Assembly (NCBI RefSeq): GCF_000737245.1
Contig: NZ_JPQU01000037.1
Span: 1-64,000, forward strand
Origin: Pseudomonas syringae
Lineage (GTDB): Bacteria > Pseudomonadota > Gammaproteobacteria > Pseudomonadales > Pseudomonadaceae
Direction: 5' to 3'
DNA length: 64,000 nucleotides
The notes beneath the pieces were generated by a model, which worked only from the letters and a program-made list of their open reading frames with translations, did not search any database and was not told the origin of the DNA. A program made the translations under genes and the position numbers. Numbering within the stretch: position 1 is the stretch's first letter; each line of letters begins with the position of its first letter. Below, in pieces: positions 55,046 to 63,469 of this stretch.

Positions 55046-56476
55046 ATGATGGAAAACACCCTGAAGTTTTATATCGATGGTCGCTGGGTAACGCCCGCTG
55101 GTGACGAACAACTGGCGGTGGTGAACCCGGCCACCGAACAGGCCTTCAGCCGGATCGCCATGGGTAACCAGACCGATGTGGATGCTGCCGTCATGGCCGC
55201 CCGCCGGGCGTTTCCGGCCTTTGCCCGCACATCACCCCACGAGCGCAAAGTTCTGCTTGAGCAGGTGCTCGATGCCTTTATGCAGCGCTATGACGAAATC
55301 GCCGAAATCATCATGGCCGAAGTCGGCGCGCCAAAGGCTCTGGCCTACGACTGGCAGGCCGGCATCGGCAAACGTCACCTGCAACAATTGCTGCGCACCC
55401 TGGACACCTTTGCTTTTCAGAAAACCGACGGCAATACCCTGATCAATCTGGAGCCGGTAGGTGTGGTCGCGCTGATCACGCCATGGAATTGGCCCATCAA
55501 CCAGATCGTTTGCAAAGTGGCGCCGGCTCTGGCCGCAGGCTGCACCATGATCATCAAGCCCAGCGAAATCGCACCGCTTAATGCCTTGCTGTTTGCCGAG
55601 GTCATGCACGAAGCCGGAGTGCCGGCCGGAGTATTCAACCTCATCAATGGCGACGGGCCTACTGTGGGTGCCGCGCTGGCTGCGCATCCGGAAGTAGACA
55701 TGGTGTCGTTCACCGGCTCGACTCGGGCTGGGGTGGAAGTCGCCCGGCTGGCAGCGCCGACGGTCAAGCGTGTGCACCAGGAGCTGGGCGGTAAATCGGC
55801 GAATATCCTGCTGGATGATGTGGATCTGGAGAAAGCTGTGACCGCTGGAGTAAACAGCTGTTTCGGTAACAGCGGGCAATCCTGTAACGCCCCGACCCGG
55901 ATGCTGGTGCCAGCCACGTTGCATGATCAGGCGGTGCAGATCGCCCGCAGGGCCGCCCTTGCCCATCAGGTCGGCGCACCCACTGATCCGCAAACCACGT
56001 TGGGACCGGTGATCAGCGAACGGCAATATCAGGCCATTCAACGCATGATCGCCATTGGCATCGAAGAAGGCGCGCAACTGGTCTGCGGCGGGCTGGATCG
56101 CCCGGATGGCCTGGACCATGGCTATTACGTGAAGCCGACGGTCTTTGCCGGAGTCACCGCGCAGATGACCATCGCCCGTGAGGAAATCTTCGGCCCGGTA
56201 TTGGCGATTTTGCCTTATGAGGATGATGAACACGCCGTCGCGCTGGCCAATGACAGCGTGTTTGGCCTGGCCGGTTACGTGCAGTCATCAAACCTGCAAC
56301 GAGCTCGGAACATTGCCTTGCAATTGCGTGTTGGCGGCGTTTCCATCAACCACCCGGCGTGGAATCCCGGCGCGCCGTTCGGGGGTTACAAGCAGTCGGG
56401 CAATGGCCGGGAATATGCCGAATGGGGGCTGGAAGCGTTTCTGGAGACCAAGGCAATTGTGGGGTTTTACCCGTGA
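55046..56476 (+). CDS. NAD-dependent aldehyde dehydrogenase
   Basis: Aldehyde dehydrogenase of 476 residues. Catalytic Glu in QELGGKSANILLDDVDL and Cys in NSGQSCNAPTR are present; cofactor site ITPWNWPINQIVCKVAPAL. The motif around the Cys differs from GabD and resembles the broad aldehyde/3-succinoylsemialdehyde-pyridine-type dehydrogenases. It probably oxidises the aldehyde formed by the nearby GMC or FAD oxidase. Two adjacent ATG codons can start it; neither has a strong ribosome site, and the frame is open 24 codons further upstream. Confidence 0.9.
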   Translation: MMENTLKFYIDGRWVTPAGDEQLAVVNPATEQAFSRIAMGNQTDVDAAVMAARRAFPAFARTSPHERKVLLEQVLDAFMQRYDEIAEIIMAEVGAPKALAYDWQAGIGKRHLQQLLRTLDTFAFQKTDGNTLINLEPVGVVALITPWNWPINQIVCKVAPALAAGCTMIIKPSEIAPLNALLFAEVMHEAGVPAGVFNLINGDGPTVGAALAAHPEVDMVSFTGSTRAGVEVARLAAPTVKRVHQELGGKSANILLDDVDLEKAVTAGVNSCFGNSGQSCNAPTRMLVPATLHDQAVQIARRAALAHQVGAPTDPQTTLGPVISERQYQAIQRMIAIGIEEGAQLVCGGLDRPDGLDHGYYVKPTVFAGVTAQMTIAREEIFGPVLAILPYEDDEHAVALANDSVFGLAGYVQSSNLQRARNIALQLRVGGVSINHPAWNPGAPFGGYKQSGNGREYAEWGLEAFLETKAIVGFYP

Positions 56477-56489
56477 AATTGGTTTAACC

Positions 56490-56607
56490 CGTTGGAGCGA
56501 GCGGGCGGCGATCCGACTTGCCCGCGAATCAGACGCCACGGTTTTTCAGGTATACCGCGTCATCGTTTTTCGCGGGCAAGTCGGATCACCGCCCGCTCGC
56601 TCCAACG
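56490..56607. repeat. Extended REPIN
   Basis: gttggagcgagcgggcggcg-atccgacttgcccgcgaa at the left, matched by its inverted complement at the right ending ...cgctcgctccaac. Each arm is about 38 bases, longer than the usual 20, by addition of gagcgggcggcgatccg. It separates convergent genes. Confidence 0.88.
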
Positions 56608-56614
56608 GGTTCAA

Positions 56615-58297
56615 TCACGGTGATTCAGACTTGATCAAGTCCGCAATCCGTTCGGCAATCATGATGGTCGGCACATTGGTGTTGGCACAGGGAATCGACG
56701 GCATCAGCGAGGCATCGCAGACCCGTAACCCGGTGACACCGATCACCCGTCCATCGCTGAGGGTTACGGCTTGCGGGTCGTCGCTGGCGCCCATGCGGCA
56801 GGTGCCGGACGGGTGCCATGTACCGCCGACATTGCGCCGCACGAATTCAGTCAGCGCGGCATCATCGGCCAATAGCTTTTTCAGGGTGACGCCCTGAGTG
56901 ATCAGGCGGTGGATGAGCCATGCCCGCAATGGCCCAGCGATATCCAGCAAGGCACTCAACGCGCCTCGCAACCAGCCATTGATCAGTCCGGGCTGCGCGA
57001 CTTTTGCCACTCTGGGGGAGTAGCTCGAAGGGAACACTACACTGCGCTCGGCATCCAGTTGCGGCACTGACAAGACCTCGGCGCCAAGCCTCAGCGCCTG
57101 CTTCAGCCGCTCCAGATCCCGAGGCTCGGACAGCATATTGAATTCAACCTGAGGCTCCACGGCCGGATCGCTGGACACCAGCCGCAAGCGGCCTCGGGAA
57201 TAGGACTTGTTGACCCAGAAGAACATCGTTCCCAGCCGGTAGCCGAGAGAATGCCATCCTGAACGCGACAAAATCGCCCCATGCATATCGCAAGGTACCG
57301 TGTCCGGGAGGTTCGAGGAAAAGCGCACGATGGCCTGCTCGTGATGCTCGTCTACAAACGCCGTGCGGCCAGCCTTATTCAGTAAGGCAGAAACCGCAAT
57401 CGAGGGATGTTCCATCAGATTGCCTCCAACACCTGGCCGGTCCGCCACGACGAAAATTCCCAATTGCAGCAGCTCATCCGCAGGACCGATACCGCTGCGC
57501 ATCAGCAGCGCCGGGCTGTGGATCGCGCCGGCGCAGACGATCACCTCCCGGGCCAGCACATCCCGCGCGGAGCCATCCGCCTGGATAATCCGCGCGCCAA
57601 CGGCGTGCCGGGACTTAAACAGCACGCGCTCCACCAGGCAATCGGTCAGCACCTTCAGATTGCTGCGCCGCCGAACCTCATCCGTGAGGTAACACACGGA
57701 AGTGGGAATACGCTCGCCTGCCGGGCTGACGCCGATGGCGCCGACGAATACACCAGGCTCCCAAGGACCGTTTTGATCGGCCTTGGAAGCCAATCCCCTC
57801 TCGCCCAACGCCTTCATCACGGCATTGACGAAGGGCGAGATAAAAGCCGGCGCGGTACGGCGAATTCGCAACGGCCCCTGCTTGCCATGCAGGGGCCCGT
57901 CGAAATCAGTGTCGGTCTCAAGCTTGCGAAAGTACGGCAGGCAGCTGTCCCAGTTCCAGCCTTCGGCACCGAGTCGCTGCCATTCGTCGTAGTCGTCTGG
58001 CGCGCCACGATTGGTCATCAACGCGTTGATGGCCGAGCCACCGCCCAGAATCCTCGCTTGCTCATAACGGCGCTCGCTGGAGCGCTTGCCCACCAACGCG
58101 GTCAGGCGCTGCCAGATATTGCTGGTATCCAGATACGCGCGTCCCGGATAACGACTGCGAATCTCGGCCGGCATGCTGCCCGCCGAGATGTCGCGACCGG
58201 CCTCAACCAGGCACACCTGTTTGTCAGGATCCTCGGACAGCCGTGCGGCCAGCACGCAGCCTGCCGAGCCACCGCCAAGAATCAGGTAGTCGATCAT
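56615..58297 (-). CDS. GMC-family oxidoreductase (choline dehydrogenase-like)
   Basis: FAD alcohol dehydrogenase of 560 residues, near BetA in size. N-terminal FAD site LILGGGSAGCVLAARLSEDP, GMC signature 1 in ARILGGGSAINALMTNRG, signature 2 around VIVCAGAIHSPALLMRSGIGP, and C-terminal catalytic His region GGTWHPSGTCRMG. It oxidises an alcohol to an aldehyde. The binding-protein gene lies 15 bases upstream on the same strand, so the imported solute may be its substrate; the adjacent aldehyde dehydrogenase would then act next. Choline itself is not proven. The ATG has a weak ribosome site. Confidence 0.9.
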   Translation of the reverse strand: MIDYLILGGGSAGCVLAARLSEDPDKQVCLVEAGRDISAGSMPAEIRSRYPGRAYLDTSNIWQRLTALVGKRSSERRYEQARILGGGSAINALMTNRGAPDDYDEWQRLGAEGWNWDSCLPYFRKLETDTDFDGPLHGKQGPLRIRRTAPAFISPFVNAVMKALGERGLASKADQNGPWEPGVFVGAIGVSPAGERIPTSVCYLTDEVRRRSNLKVLTDCLVERVLFKSRHAVGARIIQADGSARDVLAREVIVCAGAIHSPALLMRSGIGPADELLQLGIFVVADRPGVGGNLMEHPSIAVSALLNKAGRTAFVDEHHEQAIVRFSSNLPDTVPCDMHGAILSRSGWHSLGYRLGTMFFWVNKSYSRGRLRLVSSDPAVEPQVEFNMLSEPRDLERLKQALRLGAEVLSVPQLDAERSVVFPSSYSPRVAKVAQPGLINGWLRGALSALLDIAGPLRAWLIHRLITQGVTLKKLLADDAALTEFVRRNVGGTWHPSGTCRMGASDDPQAVTLSDGRVIGVTGLRVCDASLMPSIPCANTNVPTIMIAERIADLIKSESP

Positions 58298-58312
58298 GTT
58301 TGCTATCCCAAC

Positions 58313-59350
58313 TTATTGCAGGAACTTCAGCCAGCGATCCTTGGCGGCAATGCCGGCTGCCGACGACCACCACTCTTCAGACAGCAGCGCCTGTTTCGCA
58401 GCATTGTCCGGCGAGCTTGGCAATTCTTTGGCGCGTTCGGCGGTCAGCTTGCCAGTGCCGAAGGCAGCCGGGTTACCCGGACCGTAATCGATATACAGCG
58501 GCAGGTTGGCTTGCAGATCGGGCGACATTGCCTCGTTGACGAACTTGACCGCTGTCGCGTAGTTCGGCGCGTTTTTCAGGATGCACAGCTGGGTGTTTTG
58601 CAGCAGGCCGTCGTTGTAGGTGAACGCCACATCGGGGTTGTCCTTGCGCACCGCACTCGCGCGGCCGTTCCAGATCATCAACATGTCCACTTCGCCGTCG
58701 TTGAGCAACTGCGCTGACTGACCACCGGAACTCCACCATACCGCGATGTCTGGCTTGATCTGTTCGAGTCGTCTATAGGCCCGGTCGACGTCCAGCGGGT
58801 AAAGCTTGTCACGCGGCACGCCGTCGGACAGCAGCGCAGCTTCCAGCGTACCCATCGGGTCATTGCGCAGCGCTCGGGTGCCCGGGAAATCCTTGACGTT
58901 CCAGAAGTCCGCCCAGCTCTGCGGCAGCTTCTTCAATGTTTTGGTGTTATAGCCCAGTACCGATGAATAGAACTCGTACGCCACCGAATAAGGCGTGCGA
59001 TAGGCCGCTGGCATGGCCTGGACGTTAGGCATCTTGCTCAGGTCGAGCTTTTCGATCAGCCCCTCGTTGCCGCCGCGAATGCAGTTCGATGGTGGCGTGT
59101 CGATCACGTCCCAGACCGGCTTGCCTGCCGAGCCCTGGGCCTTGACCATGGGCAACGCGTCAGGAACGCTGTCCTGCTTGATAGTAATGTTCAGGCGCTT
59201 GGCGGCCGGATCAAGGATCGCCTTGGTCTGGGCCTCCTGATAAACCCCGCCCTGGGAAACAAAGGTAATTTCTTCTGCCGATACCGACATCGCGCACGAC
59301 ACCGACAGGCACAACAGGGATAAGACTGAACCCAATGGAACGGTTTTCAT
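58313..59350 (-). CDS. Orphan polyamine-type ABC transporter binding protein
   Basis: Binding protein of 345 residues with signal peptide ending SVSAEE. Mature start ITFVSQGGVYQEAQTKAIL and pocket segment VWWSSGGQSAQLLNDGEVDM closely match the binding protein at 39353-40405; by eye about half the residues are identical throughout, with the same length. No permease or ATPase lies beside it, so it may deliver a different ligand to the transporter at 42.5-47 kb (inference). It is the first gene of a pair with the GMC oxidoreductase. Start ATG after caggaagatttgcc; the open frame continues 52 codons upstream without a signal peptide. Confidence 0.9.
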   Translation of the reverse strand: MKTVPLGSVLSLLCLSVSCAMSVSAEEITFVSQGGVYQEAQTKAILDPAAKRLNITIKQDSVPDALPMVKAQGSAGKPVWDVIDTPPSNCIRGGNEGLIEKLDLSKMPNVQAMPAAYRTPYSVAYEFYSSVLGYNTKTLKKLPQSWADFWNVKDFPGTRALRNDPMGTLEAALLSDGVPRDKLYPLDVDRAYRRLEQIKPDIAVWWSSGGQSAQLLNDGEVDMLMIWNGRASAVRKDNPDVAFTYNDGLLQNTQLCILKNAPNYATAVKFVNEAMSPDLQANLPLYIDYGPGNPAAFGTGKLTAERAKELPSSPDNAAKQALLSEEWWSSAAGIAAKDRWLKFLQ

Positions 59351-59575
59351 GGCAAATCTTCCTGAACGTAGAAATGATTCGGCAGCTTTAAAAACCTTGT
59401 CTGAACACCCTGCAAAGCCAGTGCTTGCCCAGGCCTGAATTCTTATTGTTACCGAGCGGGTCGGCAGGACGTTACAAGAGCCGGACGTGATCCGGCAATA
59501 CACCAATAATCATCCGAGCCATGATCTGGTGTTATGCCTATTCACTCTTGCGGGAGACAGGCTCGGTGATCACCC

Positions 59576-59662
59576 GTGGGAGCCGAGCTTGCTCGTGAAG
59601 AACAATGACGCGGTTTGCCTGAATCACCGCAGCGCGCCGTTCGTGAGCAAGCTCGCTCCCAC
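59576..59662. repeat. REPIN, tandem copy 1
   Basis: gtgggagccgagcttgctcg...gagcaagctcgctcccac. The interior aacaatgacgcggtttgcctgaatcaccgcagcgcgccgtt is nearly the same as in the next REPIN. The gap 59351-59874 contains only these two REPINs and the promoter of the upstream operon. Confidence 0.9.
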
Positions 59663-59721
59663 TTCAACCGCGTATCCCTGTTGGATATACCGCCCACTCG
59701 TCAACAGAAACCGCGATTCCC

Positions 59722-59808
59722 GTGGGAGCCGAGCTCGCTCGCGAAGAACGAGGACGCGGTTTGCCTGAATCACCGCAGCGCGCCGTTCGCGAGCAAGCTC
59801 GCTCCCAC
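59722..59808. repeat. REPIN, tandem copy 2
   Basis: gtgggagccgagctcgctcg...gagcaagctcgctcccac with a nearly identical interior to the REPIN 60 bases to the left, so the pair arose by recent duplication. Confidence 0.9.
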
Positions 59809-59874
59809 GGAAACTGTGTATCCCCCTGGAAATGCCGCCCACACGCTCCAACGGATCGTGCATCCCTCAAAACC

Positions 59875-60786
59875 TCACCCCACCACCGCAAACGGTAGCC
59901 TCTTCGCCAGCTCCTGCGCCAGATATTGGGTAAACAGCGAAATCCGTTGGGGGATGTGACGCCGGTGTTGGTACATGGCAAAGATATCGCCCGGGGGCGG
60001 TTGATATTCCTGCAGTACGGCTTGCAACCGGCCGCTTTGCAGATGCGCTTGTACATCCCAGCGAGAGCGCAGGATCAGGCCGTGCCCCTCTAGAGCCAGA
60101 TTCAACGCCACTTCGCCGTCGTTGCTGGACAGCGTGCCACTGACCTTGTGGGAATAGTCTTGTCCATCCTTGTGAAAACGCCAGATGGCGTAGTCGCTGC
60201 CGAACTGACGCAGCACGATGCAGTTATGCTCGGCCAGGTCCGCCACGCTCTGCAACACCGGCCTGCCCTCCAGATAATTGGGTGACGCACAAAGGATGCG
60301 CGGGTTTTCCAGCAAGCGGATACCGATCAATCTAGAGTCAGGCGGTTCGCCCATGAACACGCCAATGTCGAACTGATCATCCAGCAGGCTGAGGGGTTGG
60401 CTGGTCAGTTCCAGAGAAATCTCCAGCTCGGGATGCAAACGCGCAAAGCTCGACACCACTGGTGCCAGATGCCGTCGACCGAAGCCCAGCGTGCCGTTGA
60501 TGCGCAAGCGCCCATGCAGGGTTGGCTGGCGGCTGTTGAGGGCGCTTTCCAGTTCTTCAAGCTGACGCAGAATCGGTCGCCCACCTTCCAGATACAACAC
60601 CCCTTCGGGGGTCAGAGACAAACGCCGCGTGGTGCGTTGCAGCAATTGCACACCCAGCCGCGCCTCCAGTTGGCTCAGGCGCTTGCTCACCGCAGGCAGT
60701 GACAAACCCATCTGCCGTGCGACTTCGGTAAGGCTGCCCCGAGTTGCGACCTGCTGAAAGAAGCTTAGGTCATCAATCATGCTCAC
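59875..60786 (-). CDS. LysR family regulator (DmlR-like)
   Basis: Regulator of 303 residues. HTH DDLSFFQQVATRGSLTEVARQMGLSLPAVSKRLSQLEARLG; effector domain about 90-295. It is transcribed divergently from the dmlA-like gene across about 110 bases, the same arrangement as dmlR-dmlA of E. coli, where DmlR activates D-malate use. Translation probably begins at GTG, since aagga is 9 bases upstream of it and too far from the ATG two codons later. Confidence 0.88.
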   Translation of the reverse strand: MSMIDDLSFFQQVATRGSLTEVARQMGLSLPAVSKRLSQLEARLGVQLLQRTTRRLSLTPEGVLYLEGGRPILRQLEELESALNSRQPTLHGRLRINGTLGFGRRHLAPVVSSFARLHPELEISLELTSQPLSLLDDQFDIGVFMGEPPDSRLIGIRLLENPRILCASPNYLEGRPVLQSVADLAEHNCIVLRQFGSDYAIWRFHKDGQDYSHKVSGTLSSNDGEVALNLALEGHGLILRSRWDVQAHLQSGRLQAVLQEYQPPPGDIFAMYQHRRHIPQRISLFTQYLAQELAKRLPFAVVG

Positions 60787-60895
60787 CGCATTGTTTCCTT
60801 TTTTCTAAGAATGGCTTTCGGTCAGAGCTAATTATTAATCTGAAAACAGTACTTACACTGAGTTCTGTTCCCCATCAATCCTCGGAGCCGAATCC

Positions 60896-61984
60896 ATGAG
60901 CAAGTCCCATTACAAAATTGCCGTCATCCCTGGCGATGGCATAGGCAAGGAAGTCATGCCCGAAGGCGTTCGCGTGCTGGACGTGGTCGCTGCACAACAC
61001 AATCTGGAGTTGCAGTGGGACTGGTTCGACTTTGCCAGCGCCGATTACTACCTGGCTCACGGCAAAATGATGCCTGACAACTGGTTGGAGCTGCTCAAGG
61101 GTTATGACGCGATTTACTTCGGTGCCGTGGGTTGGCCGGACGTCGTACCGGATCACATTTCGCTGTGGGATTCGCTGTTGCAATTCCGTCGCGAATTCGA
61201 TCAGTACGTGAACCTGCGCCCATGCCGCCTGATGCCCGGCGTAAAGGCGCCGCTAGCCAATCGCAAACCTGGCGATATTGATTTCTGGGTGGTGCGGGAA
61301 AACACAGAGGGCGAGTATTCCAGCGTGGGCGGCAAGATGTTCCCCGGCACCGATCGGGAAATCGTCCTGCAGGAAACCGTCATGACCCGAGTCGGGGTCG
61401 ATCGCATCCTCAAGTTCGCCTACGACCTGGCCCAGACTCGGCCGAAGAAACACCTGACCTCGGCGACTAAATCCAACGGCATTGCGATCACCATGCCGTA
61501 CTGGGACGAGCGCGTTGTCGAGATGGGCAAGAAATACCCAGAAGTGAACGTCGACAAGTATCACATCGACATTCTCACCGCGAACTTCGTCCTGCACCCG
61601 GACTGGTTCGATGTAGTCGTGGCCAGCAACCTTTTCGGCGACATCCTCTCTGACCTCGGGCCGGCCTGCACCGGCACCATCGGCATAGCACCCTCGGCCA
61701 ACATCAACCCGGAGCGCCACTTCCCGAGCCTGTTCGAGCCGGTCCATGGTTCCGCGCCGGATATCGCGGGCAAAGGCATCGCCAATCCCATCGGGCAGAT
61801 CTGGTGCGGTGCGATGATGCTGGAGCACCTGGGCCACCCGGAAGCTGGCGCGGCGGTGCTCGGCGCCATCGAAACCGTGCTGGCAATGGGACCGGAGAAT
61901 GCACCGCTGACGGCCGACATTGGTGGCAAGGGCAACACCGAATCGCTGGGCAAGGCGATTGCCGCAGCCTGTCAGGCCCGCTAA
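60896..61984 (+). CDS. dmlA: D-malate/tartrate dehydrogenase (decarboxylating)
   Basis: Beta-decarboxylating dehydrogenase of 362 residues. The match to DmlA runs from the N-terminal IAVIPGDGIGKEVMPEG through YFGAVGWPDVVPDHISLW, the Arg-containing substrate site RREFDQYVNLRPCRL, TEGEYSSVGG, and the metal-binding DILSDLGPACTGTIGIAPSAN. It converts D-malate to pyruvate and CO2, and in related enzymes also acts on tartrate, with NAD. Start ATG after ggagccgaatcc. Divergent LysR gene is its probable activator. Confidence 0.9.
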   Translation: MSKSHYKIAVIPGDGIGKEVMPEGVRVLDVVAAQHNLELQWDWFDFASADYYLAHGKMMPDNWLELLKGYDAIYFGAVGWPDVVPDHISLWDSLLQFRREFDQYVNLRPCRLMPGVKAPLANRKPGDIDFWVVRENTEGEYSSVGGKMFPGTDREIVLQETVMTRVGVDRILKFAYDLAQTRPKKHLTSATKSNGIAITMPYWDERVVEMGKKYPEVNVDKYHIDILTANFVLHPDWFDVVVASNLFGDILSDLGPACTGTIGIAPSANINPERHFPSLFEPVHGSAPDIAGKGIANPIGQIWCGAMMLEHLGHPEAGAAVLGAIETVLAMGPENAPLTADIGGKGNTESLGKAIAAACQAR

Positions 61985-62004
61985 CGGGACGCGCGACAGG
62001 TCCC

Positions 62005-62091
62005 GTGGGAGCGAGCTTGCTCGCGAATCAGTCGACGAGGTGTATCAGACAAACCGCGTCATGGTTCTTCGCGGGCAAGCCCGGCTCCAAC
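62005..62091. repeat. REPIN
   Basis: gtgggagcgagcttgctcgc and, inverted, cgcgggcaagcccggctccaac; the two arms have diverged. Confidence 0.85.
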
Positions 62092-62204
62092 AGATGATCG
62101 AGCTGCCAATCAAGCGCAATCTCCCGTTTGCCAAGCGCTATTCGGGAGATTGTTGTGCGCAACTCAGGCATTGTCTGGATTCCTCACATGCCCTCGAGAA
62201 ATCC

Positions 62205-63131
62205 ATGACCCTGCTGTTCAAAGTCGATAACGAACGCGGCCCCGTCTGGAAAGCGCTGTTTGAAAAATACGCTCCGGACATCGAAGTTCGCCTGTGGCCA
62301 GACATCGGAGACCCTGAGCGGATCCGTTACTTTTCAGCCTGGCAGCCGCCTCAGGATCTGCATGAGCGATTCCCCAACCTGGAGGTGGTTTTTGCCACTT
62401 CGGCGGGTGTCGACCAATTCGACCTGAGCACATTGCCCGACCCCATCAGCGTGGTACGCATGCTCGACCCGGGCATCGCTCGGGGCATCATCGAATATGT
62501 CTGCTTCGCCGTGCTGAGCCTGCACCGGGACATCCCGCTTTATCTAGATCAACAGCATCATCAGCAATGGCAAGCCAGGCCGCTGATGGCCGCGCCACAA
62601 CGACGTGTCGGCATCATGGGCTTAGGCAATCTGGGCGTTGCCGCGCTGGAAGGCTTGCGGCCTTTCGGTTTTGCCCTCAGTGGTTGGGCCCGCTCGGAAA
62701 AGTCCATCGACGGCGTGCAATGTTTTGCGGGTAATGAGCAACTCCAACCGTTCCTCAATCAGTGCGACATCCTGATTTGCCTGCTGCCCCTGACCGAAGA
62801 CACGCGCGGGATACTCAATGCCGAGACCTTTGCCGCCCTGCCCCATGGTGCACGGCTGATCAACCTTGGGCGCGGCGCGCACCTGATCGAGGCCGACTTG
62901 CTGGATGCACTCGAATCAGGGCAGATCGAGCACGCCATCGTTGACGTCCTCAACGACGAACCGCCAAGGGACGCTCATCCCTTCTGGCAACACCCACGCA
63001 TCTGGGTCACCCCACACATCGGCGCCATGACCTCGCCGGACAGTGCGTTTGACGTATTGCTGGCCAATATCCGCCGCCATCAACGGGGCGAACCGATGCT
63101 GGGGGTTATTGCTCGGGATGAGGGGTATTGA
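62205..63131 (+). CDS. ghrA: Glyoxylate/hydroxypyruvate reductase A-like D-2-hydroxyacid dehydrogenase
   Basis: NAD(P)-dependent reductase of 308 residues, GhrA size. It has no canonical N-terminal Rossmann Gly motif until GIMGLGNLGVAALEGL in the middle domain, as expected for the family. Catalytic Arg in INLGRGAHLIEADLL, Glu in VLNDEPPRDAHPFW and His in VTPHIGAMTSP are intact. It reduces glyoxylate to glycolate or hydroxypyruvate to D-glycerate, which connects with the glycerate kinase at 17.9-19.1 kb. The ATG was chosen because the domain starts there (MTLLFKVDNERG); the frame upstream runs through the REPIN and is not coding. Confidence 0.9.
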   Translation: MTLLFKVDNERGPVWKALFEKYAPDIEVRLWPDIGDPERIRYFSAWQPPQDLHERFPNLEVVFATSAGVDQFDLSTLPDPISVVRMLDPGIARGIIEYVCFAVLSLHRDIPLYLDQQHHQQWQARPLMAAPQRRVGIMGLGNLGVAALEGLRPFGFALSGWARSEKSIDGVQCFAGNEQLQPFLNQCDILICLLPLTEDTRGILNAETFAALPHGARLINLGRGAHLIEADLLDALESGQIEHAIVDVLNDEPPRDAHPFWQHPRIWVTPHIGAMTSPDSAFDVLLANIRRHQRGEPMLGVIARDEGY

Positions 63132-63139
63132 ATGCGATC

Positions 63140-63465
63140 CCTGTAGCGAGCTTGCTTACGACGAACGATGACGCGTCCCCCTGCAAACCGAGGCGCCCGA
63201 ATCGCGGGCAAGCGCGCTCCTACGGCCCTCCGTCGTCTAGAGAAGTCGGGCTTGCCCGTGCAGGAGTCGTCTGAGGTTACGAAGGCGACGAATCCCGTTT
63301 GCCTGACACTCCGACAGGTTCAGTATTCATCCGTAGGAGCGCGCTTGCCCGCGATGAACGATAACGCGGTGTGCCTGATATACCGCATCGACGGCATCGC
63401 GGGCATGCTCCACTCCCACCGGGGTCCCCGGTTGCAGGTTGAACCCGGGCCTGCCCGCGAAGAAA
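63140..63465. repeat. REP cluster
   Basis: Degenerate plus REP near 63143, a minus REP atcgcgggcaagcgcgctcc near 63200, partial copies near 63245, a plus REP gtaggagcgcgcttgcccgc near 63333 and diverged minus copies near 63400 and 63450. No gene is seen in this 338-base gap. Confidence 0.75.
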
Positions 63466-63469
63466 ACCC

